From NCBI GenBank assembly GCA_947628105.1, contig CANQYN010000007.1:1-23611 (forward strand): 23,611 nucleotides of DNA, read 5' to 3'. The position numbers and the translations under genes are program-made. Shown one piece after another: positions 15,641 through 22,673 of the stretch. The notes beneath the pieces were generated by a model. It saw only the letters and a program-made list of their open reading frames with translations, searched no databases and was not told where the DNA came from. How positions within the stretch are numbered: position 1 is the first letter of the stretch; every line of letters begins with the position of its first letter. This DNA comes from an uncultured Bacilli bacterium. Lineage in GTDB: Bacteria; Bacillota_I; Bacilli_A; RF39; UBA660.

Positions 15641-15982
15641 ATGGTAGATTATATTATGTATGTAACTATTTTTATAGTTATTTATTTGATTTATTTAGTA
15701 TTTGTTTTATTACGAAAAAAACAATTAGAAAATTTTAAAAAAAGTTCATATGTTATCTTATTAGAAAAAAGATATAATATTGATTTAAAAAAGATTAATT
15801 TTAAAGTGCTCGCTCATATGGTGTGTATTGGTAATTCATTTATTTTGGCTACCACAGTATTTGTGATGAGTCAGTTTGAAAATACAATTTTGATGCTTTT
15901 GATAGGAATAGTTACTATGATAATACTTACAGTAGGCATCTATCATTTGATTGGATCATTCTATGGAAAGAGGGAAAAGTAA
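15641..15982 (+). CDS. Small three-helix membrane protein between the Leu T-box and leuS
   Basis: A 113-residue protein of unknown function. It has hydrophobic helices at about residues 4-24, 57-77 and 82-105. Between the first two is a basic cytosolic-type loop (RKKQLENFKKSSYVILLEKRYNIDLKKINFK). The start follows the strong ribosome binding site GGAGGAGA (15630-15637). The stop is 1 bp before the leuS ATG, and there is no promoter between, so it is made only when the Leu T-box antiterminates. I see no transporter or enzyme motif. The placement suggests a link to leucine supply or LeuRS, but the gene may simply be sharing the promoter. Confidence 0.8.
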   Translation: MVDYIMYVTIFIVIYLIYLVFVLLRKKQLENFKKSSYVILLEKRYNIDLKKINFKVLAHMVCIGNSFILATTVFVMSQFENTILMLLIGIVTMIILTVGIYHLIGSFYGKREK

Positions 15983-15983
15983 A

Positions 15984-18389
15984 ATGGATGTAAAGAGAAT
16001 AGAAGCAAAGTGGCAAAAATATTGGGAAGATCATAAAAGTTTTAAAGCAGAAGATAATAGTGATAAAAAGAAATTTTATGCTTTAGTAGAATTTCCTTAT
16101 CCATCTGGAGTAGGGATGCATTTAGGACATATTAAAGCTTATGCGGGTCTTGAAGTAGTTTCAAGAAAAAGACGAATGGAAGGATATAATGTTTTATTTC
16201 CTATCGGATATGATGCTTTTGGTTTACCAACAGAAAATTCAGCGATCAAACAAAATATTCATCCACGAGTATTGACAGATAGAAATATTGAAACTTTTGC
16301 TGGACAACTTAAAAAAGTAGGTTTTTCTTTCGATTGGGATAGAGTAATCGATACGACAAAACCAGAATATTATAAATGGACACAATGGATTTTTTTAAAA
16401 ATGTTCGAACACGGATTAGTATTTAGAGATAAAACTCTTGTTAATTATTGTCCTTCTTGTCGAGTAGTATTATCTAATGAAGATTCGCAAGGAGGAAAAT
16501 GTGATATTTGTCATAGTGAAATTGTTCAAAAAGAAAAAGATGTTTGGTATTTAAGAATAACTGCTTATGCGGATAAATTACTAGAAGGATTAAAGAAAGT
16601 AGATTATTTACCAAATATTAAATTACAACAAGAAAATTGGATTGGAAAATCAACGGGAGCTTTTGTCGATTTTACGATAAAAGAAATTGGCGAGACATTA
16701 ACAATATATACAACTAGATGTGATACTTTGTTTGGAGTTACCTTCATGGTAATCGCTCCTGAACATCCTTTGATTCGTCAATACCAAGATAAAATTAGAA
16801 ACATCGATGAAATACATCAATATCAAGAAATGGCGAGTCATAAAAGTGAATTTGAAAGGACGCAATTAGTAAAAGATAAAACCGGAGTAAAAATTGATGG
16901 TTTTACTGCTATTAATCCCGTAAATCAAGAAGAAATTCCCATCTATATTTCTGATTATGTAATGATGGGATATGGAACTGGTGCTATTATGGCAGTTCCT
17001 GCTCATGATGATAGAGATTATGAATTTGCTAAAAAATTTAATATTCCAATCCTTCCTGTTATAAAAGGAGGAGATATCTCTACTGCTGCCTATACAGGAG
17101 ATGGAGAAATGATTAACTCTGGTTTTTTAAATGGATTAAAAGATAAAAAAACATCTATTAAAAAAATGTTAGAATATTTAGAAGAAAATAAAATTGGACA
17201 TCAAGGAACACAATATAAAATGAAAGATTGGGCTTTTAATCGACAACGTTATTGGGGAGAACCAATTCCTATTGTTCATTGTCAATATTGTGGGGATGTA
17301 GCTGTCCCTTATGAGGAATTACCATTAGAATTGCCTGATATTGAAAATTTTGAGGTGGGAACTGATGGAGAAAGTCCTCTTGCGAAAATAGAGTCATTTG
17401 TAAATTGTAAATGTCCAAAATGTGGAAAAGATGCAAAAAGAGAAACCGATACGATGCCACAATGGGCAGGTTCTTCTTGGTATTTCTTACGATATATCGA
17501 TCCTCATAATGAAAAAGAATTTGCTTCTTATGAAAAATTAAAATATTGGATGAATGTTGATTGGTATAATGGAGGAATGGAGCACGTTACTCGTCACGTT
17601 ATATACTCTCGCTTTTGGTATCATTTCTTGTATGATTTAGGATTAGTTCCAACGGATGAACCTTATCAAAAAAGAACTGCTCAAGGATTAATTTTAGGAC
17701 CGGATGGAGAAAAAATGAGTAAGTCAAAAGGAAATGTTATCGATCCTAACGATATAGTAGAAATGTATGGGGCGGATACATTAAGAACTTATATTTTATT
17801 TATGGGGGATTATGGTCTTGAAGCTCCATGGAACGAATCTTCTATCAAGGGAATTTCTCGGTTTATTGATAAAGTTTATCATTTAAAAGAAAAGGTAATT
17901 TCTTCTGATGAGTATAGTAAGAATTTAGAATCGTTAATTCATAAGACAATCAAAAAAGTTAGTGATGATATCGAAACTATGAAATTTAATACAGCGATTG
18001 CTAGTTTAATGACATTAGTTAATAAATATAATTCTGTCGATGCTATTACGAAAAAAGATTATGAAGTACTATTAAAATTATTTAATCCTTTTGCTCCTCA
18101 TGTGACAGAGGAATTGAATGAAATCTTAGGAAATAAGCCAATATGTGAAAGTAGTTGGCCAAAATATGAAGAGAGCAAAACGATTGATGAAACTTTTGAA
18201 ATGGTAGTTCAAGTCAATGGGAAAGTACGTGGTAAAATCACAATCGATACAAATACTTCAAAAGAAGAGATGGAACAGTTAGCCCAACAAATTGATAATG
18301 TAAAAATTCATATAAAAGAAAAGGAAATTGTAAAGATTATTACGATTCCTAAAAAACTTGTTAATATCGTTGTAAAAGAAATAAGCTAG
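15984..18389 (+). CDS. leuS: Leucyl-tRNA synthetase
   Basis: A class Ia aminoacyl-tRNA synthetase of bacterial type (801 residues, usual about 805). The start is ATG 15984 (MDVKRIEAKWQKYW) after AAGAGGG; an in-frame ATG at 15951 lies inside the upstream gene and is rejected. The HIGH motif is HLGH (from H46) and the KMSKS motif is at 577-581. The CP1 editing domain has IYTTRCDTLFGVTF and GTGAIMAVPAHDDRDYEF with the conserved Asp residues that clear mischarged tRNA. A Cys4 zinc-type site is seen (CPSCRVVL...CDIC), and a second Cys pair region (CQYC, CKCPKCG) lies near residues 430-485. The C-terminal part has VQVNGKVRGKI, the tRNA-contacting domain. Expression depends on the Leu T-box upstream. 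Confidence 0.97.
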   Translation: MDVKRIEAKWQKYWEDHKSFKAEDNSDKKKFYALVEFPYPSGVGMHLGHIKAYAGLEVVSRKRRMEGYNVLFPIGYDAFGLPTENSAIKQNIHPRVLTDRNIETFAGQLKKVGFSFDWDRVIDTTKPEYYKWTQWIFLKMFEHGLVFRDKTLVNYCPSCRVVLSNEDSQGGKCDICHSEIVQKEKDVWYLRITAYADKLLEGLKKVDYLPNIKLQQENWIGKSTGAFVDFTIKEIGETLTIYTTRCDTLFGVTFMVIAPEHPLIRQYQDKIRNIDEIHQYQEMASHKSEFERTQLVKDKTGVKIDGFTAINPVNQEEIPIYISDYVMMGYGTGAIMAVPAHDDRDYEFAKKFNIPILPVIKGGDISTAAYTGDGEMINSGFLNGLKDKKTSIKKMLEYLEENKIGHQGTQYKMKDWAFNRQRYWGEPIPIVHCQYCGDVAVPYEELPLELPDIENFEVGTDGESPLAKIESFVNCKCPKCGKDAKRETDTMPQWAGSSWYFLRYIDPHNEKEFASYEKLKYWMNVDWYNGGMEHVTRHVIYSRFWYHFLYDLGLVPTDEPYQKRTAQGLILGPDGEKMSKSKGNVIDPNDIVEMYGADTLRTYILFMGDYGLEAPWNESSIKGISRFIDKVYHLKEKVISSDEYSKNLESLIHKTIKKVSDDIETMKFNTAIASLMTLVNKYNSVDAITKKDYEVLLKLFNPFAPHVTEELNEILGNKPICESSWPKYEESKTIDETFEMVVQVNGKVRGKITIDTNTSKEEMEQLAQQIDNVKIHIKEKEIVKIITIPKKLVNIVVKEIS

Positions 18390-18404
18390 TTGCTTATTTC
18401 TTTT
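18374..18404 (+). terminator. Hairpin over the leuS stop, probable terminator
   Basis: AAAAGAAATAAGC (18374-18386) and GCTTATTTCTTTT (18392-18404) form a perfect 13-bp stem with loop TAGTT. The T tract is short, so termination may be partial. The 3' arm overlaps the -35 region of the next promoter. Confidence 0.65.
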
Positions 18405-18440
18405 GAATATAGTATAATCAAATACGAATGAAAGAGGCGG
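18390..18440 (+). promoter_or_regulatory. Promoter and ribosome binding site of prfA
   Basis: TTGCTT (18390-18395), 17-bp spacer, TATAAT (18413-18418). The ribosome binding site AGAGGCGG (18433-18440) selects ATG 18446 rather than the in-frame ATG 18428, which lies about 10 bp after the -10. Confidence 0.75.
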
Positions 18441-18445
18441 ATACT

Positions 18446-19501
18446 ATGATAGAAAGATTAACTGCTATCGAAGAACGTTATAATGAATTGACCAATGAGC
18501 TAATAGCACCGGAAACACTTTCTAATGTCAAAAAAACATTAGAGCTTTCCAAAGAACAAGCTAGTTTAAAAGATGCTTATGATGCTTATCAAGAATATAA
18601 AAAAATATTATCGGGAATAGAAGATGCGGAACTTTTAATAAAAGATAGTGAATTGGGAGAAATGGCAAAAGAAGAATTAGAAGTATTAAAAGAGAAAAAG
18701 GAAGAAATGGAAAAAAAGATCGAAATTTTATTATTGCCACAAGATCCTGATGATGGAAAAAATGTCATTATCGAAATACGAGGGGCTGCAGGAGGAGATG
18801 AAGCTAATATTTTTGCCGGAGATTTATATCGAATGTATACTAAATATGCCGAAAAAATGGGATGGTCGGTAGAATTATTAGAAGAAGAAAAATCGGAAGC
18901 AGGGGGATATAGTTTAGTCAGTTTTATGATAAAAGGAGATAAAGTATATTCTCAATTAAAGTATGAAAGTGGTGCTCATCGAGTACAAAGAGTTCCGGTT
19001 ACTGAAACTCAAGGTAGAGTTCATACTTCTACCGCCACTGTTCTTGCTATGCCAGAAGCAGAAGAGATGGATTTTGAATTAGATATGAACGAAGTTCGAA
19101 TCGATATTACTCGAAGTAGTGGATGTGGGGGACAAGGAGTTAATACTACCGATAGTGCCGTTCGATTAACCCATATTCCGACAGGTTTAGTTGTATATTC
19201 TCAAACAGAACGTTCGCAAATCAAAAATAAAGAGAAAGCATTTAAAATATTAAAGACGAGATTATATGATTTAAAATCAAGAGAAAGAGAAGAAGAAATG
19301 GGACAGGTAAGAAAAAGTAAAATTGGAACAGGAGATCGTTCAGAAAAAATAAGGACATATAATTATCCACAAAATCGAGTTACTGATCATCGAATTGGAT
19401 TTACGTTAAAACAATTAGATCGAGTTATGGAAGGAGATTTAAAAGAAATAATCGACGCTTTAATTGCGGAAGATCAATCCCGTAAATTAAAAGGAGAATA
19501 A
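18446..19501 (+). CDS. prfA: Peptide chain release factor 1
   Basis: RF1 reads UAA and UAG stop codons and triggers release of the finished protein. It has 351 residues from ATG 18446 (MIERLTAIEERYNEL), aligned with the usual RF1 start; ATG 18428 would lie upstream of the ribosome binding site. The N-terminal helical domain is about 1-95. The stop-codon reading motif PxT is PVT (184-186) within RVPVTETQGRVHTS. The catalytic GGQ is at 228-230 (SSGCGGQGVNTTDSAVRLTH). All stops in this window are RF1-readable. prmC, encoding the methylase of the GGQ glutamine, follows after 1 bp. Confidence 0.96.
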   Translation: MIERLTAIEERYNELTNELIAPETLSNVKKTLELSKEQASLKDAYDAYQEYKKILSGIEDAELLIKDSELGEMAKEELEVLKEKKEEMEKKIEILLLPQDPDDGKNVIIEIRGAAGGDEANIFAGDLYRMYTKYAEKMGWSVELLEEEKSEAGGYSLVSFMIKGDKVYSQLKYESGAHRVQRVPVTETQGRVHTSTATVLAMPEAEEMDFELDMNEVRIDITRSSGCGGQGVNTTDSAVRLTHIPTGLVVYSQTERSQIKNKEKAFKILKTRLYDLKSREREEEMGQVRKSKIGTGDRSEKIRTYNYPQNRVTDHRIGFTLKQLDRVMEGDLKEIIDALIAEDQSRKLKGE

Positions 19502-19502
19502 C

Positions 19503-20219
19503 ATGCTAGAAGAAAGATATTTAGAAAAATATTTAAAACACGATTTAGAAAAAGGAAAAAAGAAATTAAAAGAAGGCGTTCCCGTTCAATATATTGTAGG
19601 AAACGTAAATTTTTATGGGAATGAAATTGAGGTAAATAAAGACGTTTTAATTCCCCGTTTTGAAACAGAAGAATTAGTCGAAAAGACAATTAATTATAGC
19701 AAAAAAATATTTTCTCATAAAATCGACGTTATCGATTTAGGAACAGGTAGTGGATGTATTGCAATTACGTTAAAAAAAGAATTAGATTGTACTATGTGGG
19801 CTGTCGATATTTCCAAAGAAGCTCTTTTGGTAGCTGAAAAAAATGCAAAAAAAAATAACGTTGCGATTACTTTTTTTCAAAATGATATGTTAACGGGAAT
19901 TTCAAAAAAATTTAATCTTATTATTAGTAATCCTCCTTATTTGGATAAATCAGAAAAAATTGATCCCAGAGTATATGATTATGAACCCCATCTAGCTCTT
20001 TTTGCCCCAAATAAAGGATTATTTCATTATGAAAAAATTTTATCTGAGATAAAAAATAATTTAAAAGAAAAATTTTTAATCGCTTTTGAAATTGGCGATG
20101 GACAAGGTGATAAAATTAAAGAAATAGCTCATCGATATTTAAAACAAGTAGATGTAAAAATAGAACATGATATGCAGGGAAGAGAACGATTTTTATTTAT
20201 CTATTGCAAGCAAGTGTAA
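19503..20219 (+). CDS. prmC: Release factor glutamine N5-methyltransferase, short N-terminus
   Basis: A SAM-dependent methylase that modifies the Gln of the GGQ loop in release factors. It has 238 residues, against about 280 for most family members. The substrate motif NPPY is at 143-146 (IISNPPYLDKSEKI), and the SAM-binding motif is VIDLGTGSGCIAI. The PVQYIxG and LIPRFETEEL signatures begin at residue 27, whereas in typical PrmC they come about 40 residues later, so the N-terminal helical domain that binds the release factor is much reduced. Translation starts 1 bp after the prfA stop behind AAGGAGA. The prfA-prmC pair is a classic functional operon. A terminator overlaps its stop. Confidence 0.93.
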   Translation: MLEERYLEKYLKHDLEKGKKKLKEGVPVQYIVGNVNFYGNEIEVNKDVLIPRFETEELVEKTINYSKKIFSHKIDVIDLGTGSGCIAITLKKELDCTMWAVDISKEALLVAEKNAKKNNVAITFFQNDMLTGISKKFNLIISNPPYLDKSEKIDPRVYDYEPHLALFAPNKGLFHYEKILSEIKNNLKEKFLIAFEIGDGQGDKIKEIAHRYLKQVDVKIEHDMQGRERFLFIYCKQV

Positions 20220-20235
20220 AGCTGCTTGCTTTTTA
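20208..20235 (+). terminator. Intrinsic terminator over the prmC stop
   Basis: AAGCAAG (20208-20214) pairs with CTTGCTT (20225-20231), with a T-rich tail. The stop codon lies in the loop. Confidence 0.75.
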
Positions 20236-20277
20236 TTGAAAAAAAATATTTGATTTGTTATGATGAAAATAGGTGAT
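20236..20277 (+). promoter_or_regulatory. Promoter and ribosome binding site of the nucleoside phosphorylase gene
   Basis: TTGAAA (20236-20241), 17-bp spacer, extended -10 TG-T-TATGAT (20256-20264). The ribosome binding site AGGTGAT (20271-20277) selects ATG 20282. Confidence 0.85.
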
Positions 20278-20281
20278 AGTC

Positions 20282-21553
20282 ATGAATATCATTAATATTA
20301 TTGAAAAGAAAAAAAATAAGCAAGAATTAACAGAAGAAGAAATTCATTTTGTTATCGATCAATATTGTGCAAATAAAATGCCCGAATATCAGATGAGTGC
20401 TTTATTAATGGCTATTGTAATCAATGATATGACAGAAAAAGAAACAATTGCTCTTACCAAAGCAATGTTAGATAATGGAAAGATTCTAGATCTTGCCATC
20501 GATGGAATCGTTGTCGATAAACATTCTACTGGAGGAATAGGAGATAAAGTAACATTAATTTTAGCTCCTTTAGTAGCTTCTGTTGGATTAAAAATGGCAA
20601 AAATGAGTGGAAGAGGACTTGGATATACGGGAGGAACTATCGATAAATTAGAATCTATAAAGGGATATCGAGTGAATTTAAGTAAAAAAGAATTTGTCGA
20701 TCAAGTAAACAAAATAGGGGTTGCTATTATTAGCAGTAATGAAGAATTGGTACCTGCAGATAAAAAAATGTATGCTCTACGAGATGTTACTGCAACCGTA
20801 GAATCCGTTCCTTTAATTGCTTCTAGCGTTATGAGTAAAAAAATTGCCACCGGTTCGGATGTGATCGTTATTGATTTAAAAGTGGGAAATGATGCGTTAA
20901 TTAAAAAGGAAAAAGACGCCAAACGATTAGCTAATTTAATGATAAAAATTGGAAAAAGTTATCATAAAAAAGTAATATGTGTATTAAGTTGTATGGAACA
21001 ACCTCTTGGAAATACGATTGGAAATGGACTTGAAGTGTTAGAAAGTATAGAAGCTTTAAAAGGACATGGAAGTAAAGATTTAATGGAGGTAGTTTATACG
21101 TTGGGGGGAATTCTAGTTAGTCATGCCAAAAATATTTCTTTTGAACAAGCAAAAGAAGAATTAGAAAAAAATATTCAAAATGGAAAGGCTTATCAAAAAT
21201 TTGAAGAATTTGTTCATGCTCAAAAAGGAGATTTAAATCATATTGCCATTTCTGATAAAGTAATTTCTGTAAAAAGTAATCAAAGTGGTATTATCAATGA
21301 AATTGATGCGATGAAATTAGGGAATATTGCTAAAATGATGGGAGCGGGAAGAGAAAAAGAAGGAGATTCTATCAACTTTGGAGTAGGGATGATAATTACG
21401 AAAAAGATTGGAGACTTTGTCTTAGAAGATGAAGAATTATTAAAAATATTTGTCGCTGATAACAATATTGAAATTAATCAATTATTAGATTGTTTTGATA
21501 TTAAAAAAGATTTTGTTAATCGACCAAAAATGATTTTAGATGTCATAGAATAA
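20282..21553 (+). CDS. pdp: Pyrimidine-nucleoside phosphorylase
   Basis: It cleaves thymidine, deoxyuridine and uridine with phosphate to base plus (deoxy)ribose-1-phosphate, feeding nucleoside salvage. It has 423 residues (B. subtilis Pdp 433). The start is ATG 20282; the GTG at 20273 lies within the ribosome binding site. The signature KHSTGGIGDKVTLILAPL (H81) and SGRGLGYTGGTIDKLE bind phosphate and nucleoside. PADKKMYALRDVTATVESVPL, ASSVMSKKIATGSD and the C-terminal barrel-sandwich end (GAGREKEGDSINFGVGM) follow. The usual KxGxGAFM loop reads KVGNDALI (from K200), so Gly-Ala-Phe is Asp-Ala-Leu. E. coli DeoA is the thymidine-specific relative; the gram-positive enzyme usually also takes uridine. 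It has its own promoter. Confidence 0.95.
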   Translation: MNIINIIEKKKNKQELTEEEIHFVIDQYCANKMPEYQMSALLMAIVINDMTEKETIALTKAMLDNGKILDLAIDGIVVDKHSTGGIGDKVTLILAPLVASVGLKMAKMSGRGLGYTGGTIDKLESIKGYRVNLSKKEFVDQVNKIGVAIISSNEELVPADKKMYALRDVTATVESVPLIASSVMSKKIATGSDVIVIDLKVGNDALIKKEKDAKRLANLMIKIGKSYHKKVICVLSCMEQPLGNTIGNGLEVLESIEALKGHGSKDLMEVVYTLGGILVSHAKNISFEQAKEELEKNIQNGKAYQKFEEFVHAQKGDLNHIAISDKVISVKSNQSGIINEIDAMKLGNIAKMMGAGREKEGDSINFGVGMIITKKIGDFVLEDEELLKIFVADNNIEINQLLDCFDIKKDFVNRPKMILDVIE

Positions 21554-21554
21554 G

Positions 21555-21574
21555 TTGTCAAATATTGTCAAATA
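21555..21574 (+). repeat. Perfect 10-bp tandem direct repeat upstream of rpoZ
   Basis: TTGTCAAATA occurs twice in a row, one base after the pdp stop codon and 13 bp before the -35 of the rpoZ promoter. A regulator site is possible but not shown. Confidence 0.6.
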
Positions 21575-21586
21575 AAAGTAGAATGG

Positions 21587-21634
21587 TTGAAGTTTTCAAA
21601 TGGATATTATATGATAATAATATAAAGGGGAGTG
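21587..21634 (+). promoter_or_regulatory. Promoter and ribosome binding site of rpoZ
   Basis: TTGAAG (21587-21592), 17-bp spacer, TATGAT (21610-21615). The ribosome binding site AAGGGGAGTGA lies at about 21625-21635, before ATG 21640. Confidence 0.75.
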
Positions 21635-21639
21635 AAAAA

Positions 21640-21834
21640 ATGATATATCCATCAATCGATATATTATTAAATCAAGTAGGATCTAAATATTTACTTGTTA
21701 ATATTGTCGCTAAGCGTTCTAAAGAAATGCATGAAAAAGGAAATTATCAAGAAAAAGAATCTGAATATGTTTCTAAAAAGAATATTGGAAGAGCGTTAGA
21801 AGAAGTGACAAATCATTTAATACATTTAAAATAA
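21640..21834 (+). CDS. rpoZ: RNA polymerase omega subunit
   Basis: A 64-residue subunit that helps beta' fold and assembles with RNA polymerase; B. subtilis omega has 67 residues. The N-terminal MIYPSIDILLNQVGSKYLLV matches the PSIDxL...SKYxLV signature, AKRSKEM follows, and KKNIGRALEEVTNHLI is the C-terminal helix (usually KPVGxALEEI). A longer frame starting with TTG at 21565 would add 25 unrelated residues that cross the promoter; the strong ribosome binding site before ATG 21640 decides the start. It stands alone rather than next to gmk, its usual partner. Confidence 0.93.
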   Translation: MIYPSIDILLNQVGSKYLLVNIVAKRSKEMHEKGNYQEKESEYVSKKNIGRALEEVTNHLIHLK

Positions 21835-21846
21835 ATGTATTTTTTC
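21819..21846 (+). terminator. Intrinsic terminator over the rpoZ stop
   Basis: AATACATTTA (21819-21828) pairs with TAAATGTATT (21832-21841) around an AAA loop, then T to 21845. Confidence 0.85.
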
Positions 21847-21851
21847 TTTTC

Positions 21852-21894
21852 TTGAAAAACAAACAATTGTTTGTTATAATATTTTTATGGTGAT
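21852..21894 (+). promoter_or_regulatory. recX promoter with an 18-bp palindromic operator candidate in its spacer
   Basis: TTGAAA (21852-21857), 17-bp spacer, extended -10 TG-T-TATAAT (21872-21880). The perfect palindrome AACAAACAATTGTTTGTT (21858-21875) exactly fills the spacer. The ribosome binding site GGTGAT is at 21889-21894, with ATG at 21898. A protein bound to the palindrome would block polymerase. Confidence 0.8.
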
Positions 21895-21897
21895 AAC

Positions 21898-22662
21898 ATG
21901 AAAATAGAAAAAATTCAAAAGATGAAAAATGGCAAATATAAAATTGAATTAGATAATCATGAAAAAATCATTACTTATGATGATGTCATTTTAAAAAATA
22001 AATTGTTATATCAAAAGAAATTAGCAGAAGAACAGTTAAATAAGTTAGAAAATGATACTCAGAATTATGACTTATATTATCAGTGTATTAAATTAATCGC
22101 TCGAAAAATTCGTAGCGAAAAAGAGGTAAGAGATTATATCATCAAATTAGTATCAGAAGATAGAGAAGATATTATTAAAAAATTAAAACAAAATGGATTT
22201 ATCAATGATAAAATATTCACCTCTGCCTTCTGTTATGATCGACTTCATCTTTCCAACGATGGTCCATTAAAAATAAAAAAGGAGCTAGCAAAACATAATA
22301 TTCCTAAAGAACTTATCGAACAAGAATTTTTGAAATACGATGAGAAAGAAATTGATTTAAAACTAGAAAAATTGATGAAAAAAAAGATTTTTCAAAATAC
22401 AAAATATTCAAAAACTATGTTGCGACAAAAATTATTTTATTATTTTTCTGATTTAGGGTATGAAGTAGAAAAAATTAATTATTATTTTGACAAGTATTAT
22501 GTCGCTAATAATACTGCTATTTTAAAAGAATATAATAAAATAAAAAAAGCACTTGAGAAAAAATACCCAAAAGAAGAAAATAGTTATCGTATTATTCAAA
22601 AACTGTATCAAAAAGGTTATTCAAAAGAAGAAATTGATGAAATTATAAAAGACGAGAATTAA
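21898..22662 (+). CDS. recX: RecX, regulator of RecA
   Basis: A 254-residue protein of the RecX/RegX family, long form as in Bacilli (B. subtilis RecX about 264). RecX binds RecA filaments and modulates recombination and SOS induction. An N-terminal beta part (KIEKIQKMKNGKYKIELDN) is followed by the helical RecX three-helix repeats: YQCIKLIARKIRSEKEVRDYI, LKQNGFINDKIFTSAFCYDR, GPLKIKKELAKHNIPKELIEQ, LRQKLFYYFSDLGYEVEKI, and RIIQKLYQKGYSKEEIDEII. It has its own promoter, with a likely operator in it. It converges with the foldase gene, and the two stop codons overlap. Confidence 0.9.
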   Translation: MKIEKIQKMKNGKYKIELDNHEKIITYDDVILKNKLLYQKKLAEEQLNKLENDTQNYDLYYQCIKLIARKIRSEKEVRDYIIKLVSEDREDIIKKLKQNGFINDKIFTSAFCYDRLHLSNDGPLKIKKELAKHNIPKELIEQEFLKYDEKEIDLKLEKLMKKKIFQNTKYSKTMLRQKLFYYFSDLGYEVEKINYYFDKYYVANNTAILKEYNKIKKALEKKYPKEENSYRIIQKLYQKGYSKEEIDEIIKDEN

Positions 22663-22673
22663 TTCTCGTCTTT
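22648..22673. terminator. Bidirectional terminator of recX and the prsA-like gene
   Basis: The 26-bp perfect palindrome has half AAAGACGAGAATT (22648-22660) and ends in TTT on both strands. It contains both stop codons: TAA of recX at 22660-22662 and, on the minus strand, TAA at 22661-22659. Confidence 0.85.

Noticed and set aside
15951..15983. Earlier ATG start for leuS
   Set aside because: It is inside the upstream membrane protein gene; ATG 15984 has a ribosome binding site and the family N-terminus.
18428..18445. Earlier ATG start for prfA
   Set aside because: It sits next to the -10 and before the ribosome binding site; RF1 homologues start like MIERL/MLDRL.
21565..21639. TTG start extending rpoZ by 25 residues
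   Set aside because: The added residues do not look like omega and overlap the promoter.
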